A DNA stretch of 64,000 bases from Alviniconcha marisindica (GCA_018857735.1 JABMCL010002145.1:322501-386500), one strand, 5' to 3'; shown: positions 25,134 to 38,005, numbered from the stretch's first letter. Notes: generated from the sequence alone by a model not told the origin. Made by a program: numbers and translations.

Positions 25134-25920
25134 CTGTCCATCGTATCAACAGTACACTTCAGTCACCTGTCCATCGTACCAACAGTACACTTCAGTCACC
25201 TGTCCATCGTATCAACAGTACACTTCACTCACCTGTCCATCGTATCAACAGTAAACTCAGTCAGCTGTCCATCGTATCAACTGTACACTTCAGTCAGCTG
25301 TCCACCACATCAACAGTACACTTCAGTCAGCTGTCCATCCCACCAACAGTACACCACAACCACCTGTCCACCACACAAACAATACACCACAACCACCTGT
25401 CCACCATACCTACAGTATACCATGATCACCTGTCCAAAACCACAACAGTACACCCCAACCACCTGTCCACCATACCTACAGTATACCATGATCACCTGTC
25501 CAAAACCACAACAGTACACCCCAACCACCTGCCCACCATACCTACAGTATACCATGATCACCTGTCCAAAACTACAACAGTACACCCCAACCACCTGTCC
25601 ACCATACCTACAGTATACCATGATCACCTGTCCAACACACCAACAGTACACCACAACCACCTGTCCACCATACCTACAGTATACCATGATCACCTGTCCA
25701 ACACCAAAAGTACACCACAACCACCTGTCCACTACACCAACAGTACACCACAACCACCTGTCCACTACACCAACAGTACACCACAACCACCTGTCCAGCA
25801 CACCAACAGTACACCATAACCACCTGTCCACCATACCTACAGTATACCACAATCACCTGTCCATCACCAAAAGTACACCACAACCACCTGTCCACCACGC
25901 CAACAGTGCACTAAAGTTAT
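25134..25920. repeat. ~39-bp minisatellite carrying 3' splice-site copies
   Basis: About 20 copies of caacagtacaccacaaccac then ctgtccaccataccta. On the minus strand each unit reads TGGACAG then GTGGTTGTGG, closely matching exon 3's acceptor and first codons (TGGACAG then GTGGTGATGG). The exon-side similarity shows that the unit arose from the junction itself. Confidence 0.93.
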
Positions 25921-26054
25921 CCCGACCTGTTTATCCAGAGGTTTGTTTGAGAGTAGTCAGAGCTAAGCAGGTTATACACATGTATGTATACAGTGTAACT
26001 AACAATGTTGCCATCAGGGAAGAATGGACAAGGTTTAAACCCTTCAGGTGTAAC

Positions 26055-26697
26055 TCATAAGGCCACCACCAGGGACCACCTCACCTGACAGGTATGTTTA
26101 ACACAAAGGTATAACCATACGACTATAACTCACAAAGCTGCCATACAGTCTACCTCACCTGACAGGTATGTTTAACACAAAGGTATAACCATATGACTAT
26201 AACTCACAAAGCTGCCATTCGGTCTACCTCACCTGACAGGTATGTTTAACACAAAGGTATAACCATATGACTATAACTCACAAAGCTGCCATCCGGTCTA
26301 CCTCACCTGACAGGTATGTTTAACACAAAGGTATAATCATATGACTATAACTCACAAAGTTGCCATCCGGTCTACCTCACCTGACAGGTATGTTTAACAC
26401 AAAGGTATAATCATATGACTATAACTCACAAAGTTGCCATCCGGTCTACCTCACCTGACAGGTATGTTTAACACAAAGGTGTAACCATAAGACTATAACT
26501 CGCAAAACTGCCATCCGGTCTACCTCACCTGACAGGTATGTTTAACACATAGGTATAACCATATGACTATAACTCACAAAACTGCCATCAGGTCTACCTC
26601 ACCTAACAGGTATGTTTAACACAAAGGTGTAACTCACAAGGATGCCATCAGGTCTACCTCACCTGACAGGTATGTTTAACACAAAGGTGTAACTCAC
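26055..26697. repeat. 74-bp minisatellite carrying 5' splice-site copies
   Basis: About eight copies of ctacctcacctgacaggtat, then gtttaacacaaaggtataac, catatgactataactcacaa and agctgccatccggt. The last segment duplicates exon 2's 3' end and GTGAGT donor on the minus strand (GGATGGCAGCCTT then GTGAGTT). Confidence 0.95.
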
Positions 26698-26793
26698 AAG
26701 GCTGCCATCCGGTGAGGCATGGCAGGAAATGTCCACAATCTTGGGTGGAATGCTGCCATGCTGAATGCTCTCAAACTGATTCTGGACAGGCCC
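26698..26793 (-). CDS. C2CD2-like gene, exon 2 (SMP domain)
   Basis: Phase 0-0 exon of 32 codons. The acceptor is tgtttcag and the donor GTGAGT. The product is GPVQNQFESIQHGSIPPKIV then DISCHASPDGSL. It follows exon 1's LNHQLTKLG in frame, giving a join that mirrors C2CD2L's LNEQACRNG...[22 protein letters not shown]. This is the best evidence for the family assignment: acidic-aromatic FE, the Pro pair, then IxxxxC. Confidence 0.78.
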
Positions 26794-26834
26794 CTGAAAC
26801 AAACACACACATGCTACTTTAAAGTGCAGTCTTG

Positions 26835-26840
26835 ATGGGT

Positions 26841-26886
<46 letters not shown>

Positions 26887-26887
26887 G

Positions 26888-26950
<63 letters not shown>

Positions 26951-26955
26951 ACATG
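26835..26955. repeat. (CA)n microsatellite
   Basis: Two CA blocks separated by atacgcacacata, immediately upstream of exon 2 in the minus sense. Confidence 0.97.
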
Positions 26956-26964
26956 CACTACATC

Positions 26965-27650
26965 CCTTTGACATCATTTTTTAAATGTATTTCATCTTTT
27001 GACATTATGTACATCATGTGAAGTGTTTAAATGTGAGTGGTAGTGGTAAAGGATGATATATTTCATCTTTTGACATCATGTACAACATCATGTGATGTGT
27101 TTAACTCAATTGTGAGTGGTAATGGTAAAGGATGATGTTTTTCATCTTTTGACATCATGTACAACAACATGTGATGTGTTTAACTCAGTTGTGAGTGGTA
27201 ATGGTAAAGGATGATGTATTTCATCTTTTGACATCCTGTACAACATCATGTGATGTGTTTAACTCAACTGTGAGTAGTAATGGTAAAGGGTGATGTATTT
27301 CATCTTTTGACATCATGTGCAACATCATGTGATGTGTTTAACTGTGAGTGGTAAAGGATGATGTATTTCATCCTCTGAAGTCATCATGTGCAATATCATG
27401 TGTTGTGTTTAACTGTGAGTGGTAAAGGATGATGTATTTCACCTTTTGACATCATATACATCATCATGTGATGTGTTTAACTGTGAGAGGTAATGGTAAA
27501 TGATGTATTTCATCTTTTGACATCATGTGCAACATCATGTGATGTGTTTAACTGTGAATGGTAAAGGATGATGTATTTCATCCTTTGAAGTCATGTACAA
27601 CATCATGTGATGTGTTTAACTGTGAGTGGTAATGGTAAAGGATGATGTAA
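26965..27650. repeat. ~74-bp repeat
   Basis: About nine copies of gatgtatttcatcttttgac, then atcatgtacaacatcatgtg and atgtgtttaactgtgagtgg, with variable atggtaaagg. Confidence 0.92.
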
Positions 27651-27717
27651 GAGCAGGGCAATAAAGGAACGGGGCATCAGCTGACTGTCTCTCTAGTTTT
27701 TCATTTATTTCACATAA

Positions 27718-28430
27718 CCCACTTGGCCCCAGACCGCCCATCACCGCCCACTCTTTTGCCTTACCGCGAAACCCCAGACTGCTCGGTAGAAGCTGGCTAG
27801 CAGACACTCCATGCTAGCATCTCGGCTTATGCAAATAGGAACAGGATTCTTACAAGACTTGTAGCCTCATTCCCACTACTGTTTACTAATTCCGGCGATG
27901 TCCTGTATTTGACGTTTGGCGAAGTTTGAGAGACGCTGTGAATTTTCAAAGTTGCAAGGTGAGCACACGATAGATGCCCGAAAATAAACAAAAGGCCTAC
28001 TGTTAGCAGTGGCATCAGAGCTTCATCCTTTGAGATCTGAACTGCAAATTTGGCTCAGTCGCTTACCGTGGGCACCCGAACAAACTTACGGAGCTTCATC
28101 TTTGGAGATTCAAAATGGAAATTTTGCAAAGTCAGTTACCCCGTAGGCCCCCCAAAACCTGACATTCACATGCAGACATTTCTGACTTGGGATTTAAAAT
28201 TTAAAATATTATGCGTTTATTTTTTAGCACAAAAAAAGCAAAACCTGTTGTAAAATATATACAAGAACATTGTATTTGCAAACTGGGAATAATACGAAGT
28301 GAGCTGAAACTTTTGTATGATGTTTATTACTGATTTTTATAGCTGTATACTGGGATCTTTTGACACAGTTACTTCCCTTCGCAAGGGATTTCGTAGCGAA
28401 ACAACAGCGGCTGGTCTGGGGCCAAATGGG
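27718..28430. mobile_element. Non-autonomous piggyBac-like element (TTAA)
   Basis: The ends are perfect-phase inverted repeats: CCCACTTGGCCCCAGACC on the left and the complement of CCCATTTGGCCCCAGACC on the right. The right flank is TTAA (28431-28434); the left is a degraded TAA. The flanking 35-bp sequence is present intact, without the element, at about 28450-28490, where the matching site reads cacaTTAAacag. CCC termini plus TTAA targets are piggyBac hallmarks. The 713-bp interior has no transposase frame but holds two diverged copies of an agcttcatc...ttaccgt block. Confidence 0.75.
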
Positions 28431-28439
28431 TTAAACAGC

Positions 28440-28760
28440 CCCACCACCGACTGTCTCTAGTTTTCCATTTAGTTCACATTAAACAGCCCCACCATTATAA
28501 CCTCCAACTTGACCTGTCCACTGCTTCCAACATCCATGCTAGGGGTATGACCTGGCAGCCTGTTCAGCAGAACAAAACTGACCGCACGCTGGACATTCCC
28601 TTTGAACCACCTTCCATTGGCTTCCAGTTGAAGAACATGTCCTACAGTAGCGACTCTCTGAGTCTGAGTACAACTTGAACAACTGCATTGTATTATAATT
28701 TATAGATTACATTATCAGAGCTGGGTCAGAAGAGAAGTAACAAGTAAACAGTATAAGTAA
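28440..28760. other. Intronic unique sequence
   Basis: It contains the intact copy of the piggyBac target sequence and otherwise nothing recognised. Confidence 0.5.
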
Positions 28761-28831
28761 GGAAAGTTGCAAGTCTCCATCTGCAGAAACACCATCAAAA
28801 CGGTTTCAGAACACTCCCCTGACCCCACCCC

Positions 28832-28939
28832 CCAACACACACACACACACACACAGGCACACACACACACACAGGCACACACACACAGGCACACACACAC
28901 ACACACAGAGGCACACACAACACACACGGCAGGCCGCCA

Positions 28940-29004
<65 letters not shown>
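28832..29004. repeat. (CA)n microsatellite
   Basis: CA runs separated by aggcacac and gcaggccgccac, ending in an uninterrupted block of about 55 bases. Confidence 0.96.
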
Positions 29005-29007
<3 letters not shown>

Positions 29008-29159
29008 GCACACCCCATATCTAGCTCCCCAGCCAGTAACCCCCAGGAACCCCAAACACTGCAGGTGAAAGAAATGCCTGTTCAGTTTCTATAGCAACCA
29101 AGAAGTTTGCCACACTTACTCATGCTTAGGGAAGCATATCTGCTGGTATGTCCCAAACC

Positions 29160-29400
29160 CCCCCCTTTCTGATGGGGGGGGGGGGGGGGGGAGGCAAGAG
29201 AAAGGGAAAAAGGGGGGGGGGGAAACAGGGGGGGGGAAGGGGGGGGGGGGGGGGGGGGTTAGGAAATAAGAAAAGGGGTTAAAGTGATGGTAAAAGGAAA
29301 TTCGAGCTTAAGACTCCCTACCCCACTGTCTGATCCCCAGAAAAGGGGGGGGGGGGGGGGGGGGGGGGGGAAGCAAGGGAAGTGGGGCAGCAGAGAAGGG
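29160..29400. repeat. Poly-G rich tract
   Basis: Several runs of 10-30 G with purine interruptions. The tract is capable of forming G-quadruplexes, and its exact length is unlikely to be reliable. Confidence 0.85.
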
Positions 29401-29870
29401 GGGAAGAGGCCACAAGGGGTCCTATTTTTGTCTTGCACTTGCAGCTCCCAACTGCTTCTCAGCCAATAATAAGGAAAATGAGCAAGGGAAGGGATACCTG
29501 GGTAGCTAAGTGACTAAGTAAGAGACCCTACCTGTGCTTTCTACCAGCTCTGCTGACACTAAGCAGTGTGAAAACAGCCAGTAAATAAAAGACCCTCTTG
29601 CTAACCTCAGCATTTATACTGTAAATAAAATACAGACGTGGCTCACTGTCCAAGATACTGGGAACCACTTCCGGCACATCGGCATAATAATTTGTTTTAA
29701 CGGAATATATTTCTAGGCAAACTAGTGCTATTGTTACTGTAAAGTTCTGACACCTGTTCAAATAAACATTGCACCACATGAGGAAGACTTCAACTGGCAA
29801 TGCTTTACAAGGGCAGTGTGGTGACCTCCCATGTTGTTAGTCACATGCTTTCCACTCAGCATCCTTTACT
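29401..29870. other. Intronic sequence, no feature seen
   Basis: No exon with both splice sites, no repeat and no RNA gene recognised. Confidence 0.5.
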
Positions 29871-31012
29871 CATTGGTACCACTGTATTACTATTACTGTG
29901 GTAGTACCACTGTATTACTATTACTGTAGTAGTACCACTGTATTACTATTACTGTGGTAGTAGTAGTAGTACCACTGTATTACTATTACTCTGGTAGTAC
30001 TACTGTATTACTATTAGTATTACTGTGGTAGTACCACTGTATTACTATTACTGTAGTAGTACCACTGTATTACTTTTAGTGGTAGTACTACTGTAACTAT
30101 TACTGTGGTAGTACTACTGTATTACGATTACTGTAGTAGTATCACTGTATCACTGTTATGTAGTGTACCACTGATTACTTTTACTGGGGTAGTATAGTAT
30201 TTACCATTTTATTAATATTTTGGTAGTAACTGTTTTACTATTACTGGGGTAGTACCACGTATTACTATTACTTGTAGTACCACTGTATTACTTTTACTGT
30301 GGTAGACCACTGTATTACTTTACGTAGTAGTACCACTGTATTACTATTACTGTGGTAGTAGTAGTAGTAGACCACGTTTTATTTTACTGTGGTAGTACTA
30401 CTGTTTATATTACTTTGCACTTTTACATTACTTGGTATAGTAGTAGTACCACTGTATTACTATTATGGGGAAAGTAGTAGTAGTAGTACCACTTTAAATT
30501 TTTTGGTATTACTACTGTATTACTATTACTGTGGTGACCACTGTATTACTATTACTTGGTAGTAGTAGTATCATTATTCTTTACTGGGGTAGTACCACTG
30601 TATTACTATTACTGTGGTATTATAGAACTGTTTTACTTTACTGGGGTAGTACCACTGTAGTACTATTACTGTGGTAGTACCACTGTATTACTATTACTGT
30701 GGTAGTACCACTGTATTACTATTACTGTGGTAGTAGTAGTAGTACCACTGTATTACTATTACTGTGGTAGTACTACTGTATTACTATTACTGTGGTAGTA
30801 CCACTGTATTACTATTACTGTGGTAGTACTACTGTATCACTATTACTGTAGTAGTACCACTGTATTACTATTACTGTGGTAGTACCACTGTATTACTATT
30901 ACTGTGGTAGTAGTAGTAGTACCACTGTATTACTATTACTGTGGTAGTACCACTGTATTACTATTACTGTGGTAGTACCACTGTATTACTATTAGTATTA
31001 CTGTGGTAGTAA
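29870..31012. repeat. ~27-bp GTA-rich minisatellite
   Basis: About 38 copies of accactgtattactattact then gtggtagt. Quality collapses between 30150 and 30660, with irregular indels and ggggt for gtggt, then becomes clean again. Confidence 0.93.
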
Positions 31013-32160
31013 CCAAAAGAATGAGATCAAGCATGTGCTTTTGTTTGCTGCACCCAGGGACTGTTGTGAGGAGAACTTGGAAAACGTACAAATGATTTAT
31101 AAGACGGCAGTATGTCCCGGTGGAAAGCATAACTAATACAACTTCACAATCTGCTTACTGACTGTGAAACTGTATTCGTTATGTGCTTATGTGCCTGTGG
31201 TCACTGACGAGCTAATCTGCTTACTGATTTGATGTTACAGCAGAAATTAAAGAAAACCAAACATTTTTTTTGCCATGCACTACCGTCCTGCTGGAAGCTT
31301 TCCACATCATTATATATTTAACAGTAATTACCACAGAGAAATTAGAACAACAGTCCATGCCTGTCCTGGTTCTATAGATTACTCTCAATCCAAATTCTTG
31401 CCCATGAGGCTCTGACCTTCGTCAAGGCCTGCCTGGTCAGCTGGATTCCTACGTATGCAATTAGTTATTAGAAAATTGTATAATACATCATATCTTACAT
31501 GTCATGCTTAGTTCAAATGCTACAGTCATGTGAACAAAGTACTAAAAGCAAAAAAGTGACCAGTCAATGTTCAAGAATCAAGAATATTTATTCATCCTCT
31601 TAAGTTAGTGTACTGTAAGGGTAAGCACAGGGAATTTGAATTACAGTCACCAGCAAAATCAACATAAATAATAAATAGTGTAGGCCTAATTAATGCGACG
31701 ACTATTACTAGTTTAATTTCTACTCTTGAACATACTGTAGGCCTGCTGCACTATCACTAGTTCAGTTTTTGCTCTTGAATACCTGTAAATAGTGTAGGCC
31801 TACTACTGTCCTGGTTCTAGCTCTGCGCCTGAGAATGGTCTCTTCAGGGAACGTTAGAGAAACAACTTCCGTCGTTTAAGTTCTGTTTCAAGACTTTCAA
31901 GCATGCCCTGAGACTCTCCAACAACAAATCTGTCTTTAGCGCACGCACAATGCATCCAAGATCAACTTGTGCAAGTTCTGGTACACAGAACTCCATCAAC
32001 CTTCAGCACAAATCAGGAATGCTGCAGTTTTCCAAACATGCAGCTGTACACGTGTTGCATGACACATCAGGAACTTTGACAGGCAATCCCTATTTCCGAA
32101 ATGTTTTTATCGAGTTTCACTTTCAGGGCATTCCAGAACAAACACAGTAGAACCACAGTG
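31013..32160. other. Unique intronic sequence
   Basis: No supported exon or RNA. A two-copy similarity occurs around ctactcttgaacatactgta and gctcttgaatacctgtaaat (31720-31800), both followed by gtaggcct-like sequence. Confidence 0.45.
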
Positions 32161-32164
32161 ATAG

Positions 32165-33320
32165 ACTTGTATGCTATTACAGTATCAGTATTACGACCAT
32201 ACGAGTAAATGTGAGTACGACACTAATAACATCAGTATCATAACTGTATGAGCCAGTATGACGCTGGAAACATCAATATTATGACTGTAGGAGTCAATAT
32301 GAGTATGACACTGAAAACATCAGCGTCATGACTGTATGAGTCAGTATGACACTGAAAATATCAGTATTATGACTGGATGAGTCAGTATGAGCATGACACT
32401 GAACATCAGCATTATGACTGACAAGTCAGTATGACACTGAAAACATCAGCATTATGACTGTATGAGTCAATATGAGTATGACACTGAAAACATCAGTGTT
32501 ATGACTGTATGAGTCAGTATGACACTGAAAACATCAGCATTTATGACTGTATGAGTCAACAATGTGTGACGCTGAAAACATCAGCATTATGACTGTATGA
32601 CTATGAGTCAATATGAGTATGACAGTTAACACCGAAAACATCAGTATTATGACAGTATGACTCAATATGACACTGAAAACATCAGTATTGTGACTGTATG
32701 AGTCAGTATGATGCTGACAACATCAGCATTATGACTGTATGAGTCAGTATGACACTGAAAACAGCATTATGACTGTAACACTAACAGTCAATATGAGTAT
32801 GACAGCTGACACTAAAAACATCAGTATCATGACTGTATGAGTCAGTATGACACTGAAAACATCAGTATTATGACTGGATGAGTCAATATGAGTATGACAC
32901 TGAAAACATCAGTATTATGACTGGATGAGTCAATATGAGAATGACACTGAAAACAGCAGCATTATGACTGTATGAGTCAGTATGACACTGAAAACATCAG
33001 CATTATGACTGTATGAGTCAGTATGACACTGAAAACATCAGCATTATGACTGTATCATGTATGAGTCAATATGACACTGAAAACATCAGTATTATAATTG
33101 TATGAGTCAATACAACTATGACACTGAAAATCCAGTATTATGACTATATGAGTCAATATGACACTGAAAACATCAGCATTATGACTGTATGAGACAATAT
33201 GAGTATGACTCTGAAAACATCAGTATTATGACTGTACGAGTCAGTATGACACTGAAAACAACAGTATTATGACTATGAGACAGTATGAGTATGACACTGA
33301 AAACATCAGTATTATGACTG
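32165..33320. repeat. Satellite array, left half
   Basis: About 30 copies of a variable 31-45 bp unit containing catcagtattatgactgtat, gagtcagtatgacactgaa and an optional atgagtatgac. It resumes at 37352, so the two parts were one array before a transposon insertion. Confidence 0.93.
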
Positions 33321-36300
33321 TATATATGACTAAGTGCCAAAAGGTGGGTCTGCAATGGGTGACTTGGTTGTGCTGAGAATAAAAGATGTTTAAACAAATA
33401 TTTTGTCATTAGTGTGGGTTGAATGTGTGTGAAAATGAACAAGGATATAGCTGAAATAATAGCAGCAGAAATTTTGAAGCGGTTTGGGAAATATGTCCGT
33501 TAAAGTGTGATTTTACTGCTGAAATTCAACCACGAAAAGCGGACAGTGGCACAGAGCCCGTCTCTGTCGGCGTGGTTTGGTTAAAGAAAACAAGGAAAAG
33601 TTATATTTATCACATCTGTTATGTTCGCGAAAGATCGTTTTACAAGATCCATGCATCAGAAAAACTTCCAACAAATTATGCTTTTGCAAAAAGGTATCGA
33701 ACTTTATTTGATCGGACGTCATCTGTGTCGTAATACGAAACGCGAACTTTCGACAACAGACTGAAAACAACTCTGACCCTTGACATGAGCGGAAGTGACG
33801 TCATATGCACATCAGACTCGCGGTCAATCACTCAGCAGCTTTGAAAAGATTTAACCAAACAACTTTTGTTACATTAACAAAATTTGCCGCTCCTCAAATA
33901 TTGTCGTAAGATATGACGTCCGACTATCTAACAAGTTGTGAGCGAAAAACAAAACATTATACGTTTACACTTGTCAACAAACACGAAGGTACCACGTGAC
34001 ACTTCCCGGTCACATTTGATTTGAATGGCGTCGAAGGAATCTTCTGCTGCGAACATTGAAAGGTACGTCGCAATTATTGTTGTGAGGGTGACGTCCAACC
34101 ATTCTTGACGTCCGATCACAATTTTACACCGTTTATTTTATTAAATCAGCTATTAATAGTTATTTAGATGATCTTTTGTGTTCAGGTTAGAGCGCAGTAG
34201 GACGAAGTGTCGTTTTTAAGCAAAGGGGGAGATTTGCGGTGGCTGACGTTGTGCTAGTATCGCAATGAAGAATTATATTGCAGCATGAGCTCTTGCTGTA
34301 ATTTGGACGTCCGATCACCATGTGGCGTAAAACTAACTTCCAGTTGCACAGTGCAGATATTTGTGAAATATGACAGTTGCCATCCCAACATTGCATAGCG
34401 CTTCGTTTGACAAGATCGACCTGTGAAATCGGGGACGGCCAGTAATAATATTAAAAAATATATTTAAAAAATTGCGAGGATTAAGTCGGTCGGACGTCAG
34501 GGTTACCCCAAAAGGGTGCTGATGACATTTGACACCTTTTTGTTTAAGTTTTGTAAGGCTACTAAGAGTCATTTACGGATGGTTTAGTAAGTACTCCTAG
34601 ATTTTTTATTTTGCTTGTTTGGTTTTAGTTCAGGTTTGATACTTTTAATTTTATTGAATTATTCATTGTATTTTATGGATACATTATGTTTGTGGATAGG
34701 AATTTTTGTTGATGATGTTTCTCATGGTGGTTGTTATTGTCTTATTATTTCAGACCAATAACTGCTGACATGACCAGGAGTAGGACAATATTGCCCCTGC
34801 TATGAATATGACCTTGATCATCAACTCCTCATTCAGTAGCAGCACTGTGCCTGAAGATTGGAGAACCACACTTATCACACCTGTCTTTAAGAATGCTACC
34901 ATTCAAAAAAGTTTCGACCAATTTCCTTCACAAGTGTCATCTGCAACTAGTGCAAGATCCTCGCATATTGTCATCAGTAGCATCATGCACTAAGACAACA
35001 TCATCATAGCTCCTGAACAACATGGCTTCAGATGTGGTTGCTCATGAATGTGAAACCCAACTCCTTGGCCTAATCACTAAAATCAGTGAACTCGCGCATG
35101 ACTTTCAGGCAGGGAAACTGGTAGACCTTGTGGCCTGCTTCACAAGTTGTCCCATTATGGGATCACCGGTAGAACAAACACATGGATCAAGAGCTTCCTG
35201 AGAGATCAACAAGCTGTCATGTTGATGGTATGAAGTCGAACTTTGTCCCATGGGACTCAGAGGTGCCTTAAGGCAGTGTTCTTGGCCCAGAATTGTTTGT
35301 CCTATACATCAGTGACCTAGCTGCCACAACAGCCTACCTCCAGACAGATCGTTTGAAGATGACGCCATCTGTCAGTGCCCCATCTCCACAGCTGAAGATC
35401 AAGCAATACTCCAAAATGATCTAAACAATTTCTGTATGGGTAATGAGAAGCAGATGGAACATGTGCTTCACCCGGACAGATGTGACATCCTAAGTGTTAC
35501 TAAAAGCAAGAGGAAACACTACCATGCTCTGCATGGCCAGATGCTCAAGTCAGTCAACAGTACTCACTTCTTGGGTGTCACACTGACCTCAGACGCCACC
35601 TGGGAGACACATCAACATCACCAACAAAGCAAGCAGGACCCTGGGTTCTGGGAAGAACCCTGAAGATCAGCACCTCTTTAATAAAAGGCAAGGCCTACAA
35701 GGCAGTTGTCACACCAGTCCTGGAATATGCAAGCTCTATCTGGCACCCAAACAACAACCTGATCAACGGCCTAGAGTCTGTACAGCAAAAGGCAGCATGG
35801 TGGACACCACAGAGATGCTGCAGGATATCCAGTGTCAACAACATGCTGATTGGCTGACTAGGCTGACCATATCTCCAACATAGGTGCAGGAAAGCAAGAC
35901 TGGTGAACTTTTATAACTTCCACCATCACCATGGCTCCATAGCCACTGACACCAAGTGAATAACAGGTGACTATCCCAGTATCACAGGAGCCCATCATTC
36001 CCATTCCCTGTTATACCCAGTGCCCTCCTGTCAAGTGTCATACTGACTACAGGAAATTCTTCTTTTCCCAACGCAATCAAGGACTGGAATGACCTCACTG
36101 AGGATGTGGCTGCTGTGCCCACCCTTGAGACTTCTTGTTCACGTCTTCCAAAATCTGTACTGTTTGGAGTATGCCATGCCCCCCAAGTAAGTAGTGTTGA
36201 TGATGGCTAGGGTGCCAGTCAGGGTTTTCCCCCGGCAAGCAGCTGGATTGACCTAGTTGGAGATGTGACATACACAAAATTCAATGTTGTTTCATGTTTG

Positions 36301-37351
36301 TAAGAGTTTTTCTTTTTCTTAGTGCTGTGCTGTTTGGTGTGCTTTCTCTTGAAACATTCAAGGTACAGTTTCTTTTTATACTGTAGGAGGTGGTATGGTG
36401 TTTTAGACTTTGTTAAATGTTGTTGTTTTGACTGAAGTATGAGATAGCCAGTCGGAAGTGCTCAACAGGGTTACAATGCTATAATTACAAGCCAATTGTA
36501 TGTAATGCCTATCAAAAAGGAAGTTGCATGCAGTACTCTGGATCTAAGTACATACTACTTTACTACATTATGTGTATTTTTATAGCTGAAGAGAAAGTTT
36601 AATGTTGTACTGTCAAGTCTTATGACTGTCGCAAGCTGATGTTCGACATTTATGATTCTGCAGTAAAACAAAGCCAACAATCATAAGTTGAATGTAGCAC
36701 TGTGTTTAAATATATGTTTTTACATTTGTAGTTGAAGAGAAATGTAGAATCTTCAATAATTATTGCACTGTCAAGTCACATTTATGACACTGTCATACTT
36801 TGCTGTAATGCTGATGTTTGACACTTTGTGTAGTTTTTTTGTGCTATGTCAAGAAAAGAAACAAATTCCTCAAAACTGACTTTCCAGTGTGTCTGTTACC
36901 TACGCTAGAATGTCTGAATGGCAGAATGGATGAAACTTTTGTTTTTTGTTGTCAGAAAGAAAAGGTAAATATTTTAATTATGTCGGATGTCAGTATTGAA
37001 AAAGTACATGTCAATATTTTTGTAAGAAGTCAGGCTGCAAAAATTTATTTGAAAATACTTATGAGGACATCCTTAATCTGTTTAAAGTGGTTGGGAATAA
37101 AAAAAAATAATTTACAGCCATCCCAGTAGAAACTTTTGTGTCGCAATCCCTGACATCCGACATAATACATTTTTCATCTTTTAAAGCCGTTTTCTAAAAA
37201 CTAATAAAGTCGTTATTTTCCCACTTTGAAGTGATGATTAACCAATATGGGTAAACATTCTAAAAACCTACTTCTTTTATTTATTTCATACTTTTTTCTA
37301 ACCTACTGTGTCCTCTTTTCATGCACACCTTTTGGCACTTAGTCATATTAT
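33321..37351. mobile_element. TIR DNA element, copy 2, with nested LINE
   Basis: The left end (tatatgactaagtgccaaaa then ggtg) mirrors the right end (caccttttggcacttagtca). The final ~45 bp, including gtcctcttttcatgcacacc, match copy 1. It lies inside a satellite array at a TA within gactgTAtgagtcag. Eight TRAYRTYCRAY matches lie inside, at 33711, 33914, 34089, 34106, 34489, 36637, 36982 and 37151. No transposase is recognised. It is enlarged by a LINE insertion at about 34790-36190. Confidence 0.75.
34790..36190 (+). pseudogene. Decayed non-LTR retrotransposon reverse transcriptase
   Basis: Fragments across all three plus frames show reverse transcriptase features in order. First come VPEDWRTTLITPVFKN near 34850 and an APEQHGFR block near 35010. 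Then come a damaged SVLGPxLFVLYISDL block near 35275-35320 and, near 35570, a LGVTLTSDATWETH block. C-terminal NAIKDWNDLTED and LETS-type sequence closes at about 36080-36140. The catalytic aspartate box is broken, and stops and frameshifts are frequent. The layout fits a Jockey/CR1-like LINE. It is non-functional. Confidence 0.85.
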
Positions 37352-37411
37352 ATGTCAGTATGACACTGAAAACATCAGCATTATGACTGTTATTATTATA
37401 TATAATTAATA

Positions 37412-37443
<32 letters not shown>

Positions 37444-38005
37444 TATAAAAATATGTCAGTATGACACTGAAAACATCAGCATTATGATGTATGAGTCAGT
37501 TTGAAACTGAAAACATCGGTATTATGACTAGGAGTCAATATAACTTATATTTATAAGGGTATGACACTGAAAACATCAGTATTATGACTGTATGAGTCAG
37601 TTTGAAACTGAAAACATCAGTATTATGACTACGACGTACGAGTCAATATGAGTATGACACTGAAAACATCAGTATTATGACTGTATGAGTCAGTTTGAAA
37701 CTGAAAACATCAGTGTTATGACTGGAAAACATTAGTATTATGACTGTATGTGTCAGTTTCAAACTGAAAACATCAGTGTTATGAGAGTATGAGTCTGTAT
37801 GACACTGAAAACATCAGTATTAATTATTATGACCATATGGCATACGAGGCAATATAAGTATGACACTGAAAACATCAGTATTAATCATTATGACCAATAT
37901 GGCATACGAGGTAATACAAGTATGATACTGAAAACATCAGTATTAATTATTATGACCATATGGCATACGAGGCAATATGAGTATGACACTGAAATAGTGA
38001 AAACA
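37352..38005. repeat. Satellite array, right half
   Basis: Continues the unit of 32165-33320 (cagtatgacactgaaaacat), with an AT-rich expansion at 37400-37450 and a younger ~64-bp subtype at 37795-37990 (taattattatgaccatatgg). Confidence 0.92.

Noticed and set aside
33780..33800. ETS/CRE pair (ggaagtgacgtcat) as a host promoter
   Set aside because: It lies inside a transposable element and no transcript or exon follows; treated as element sequence.
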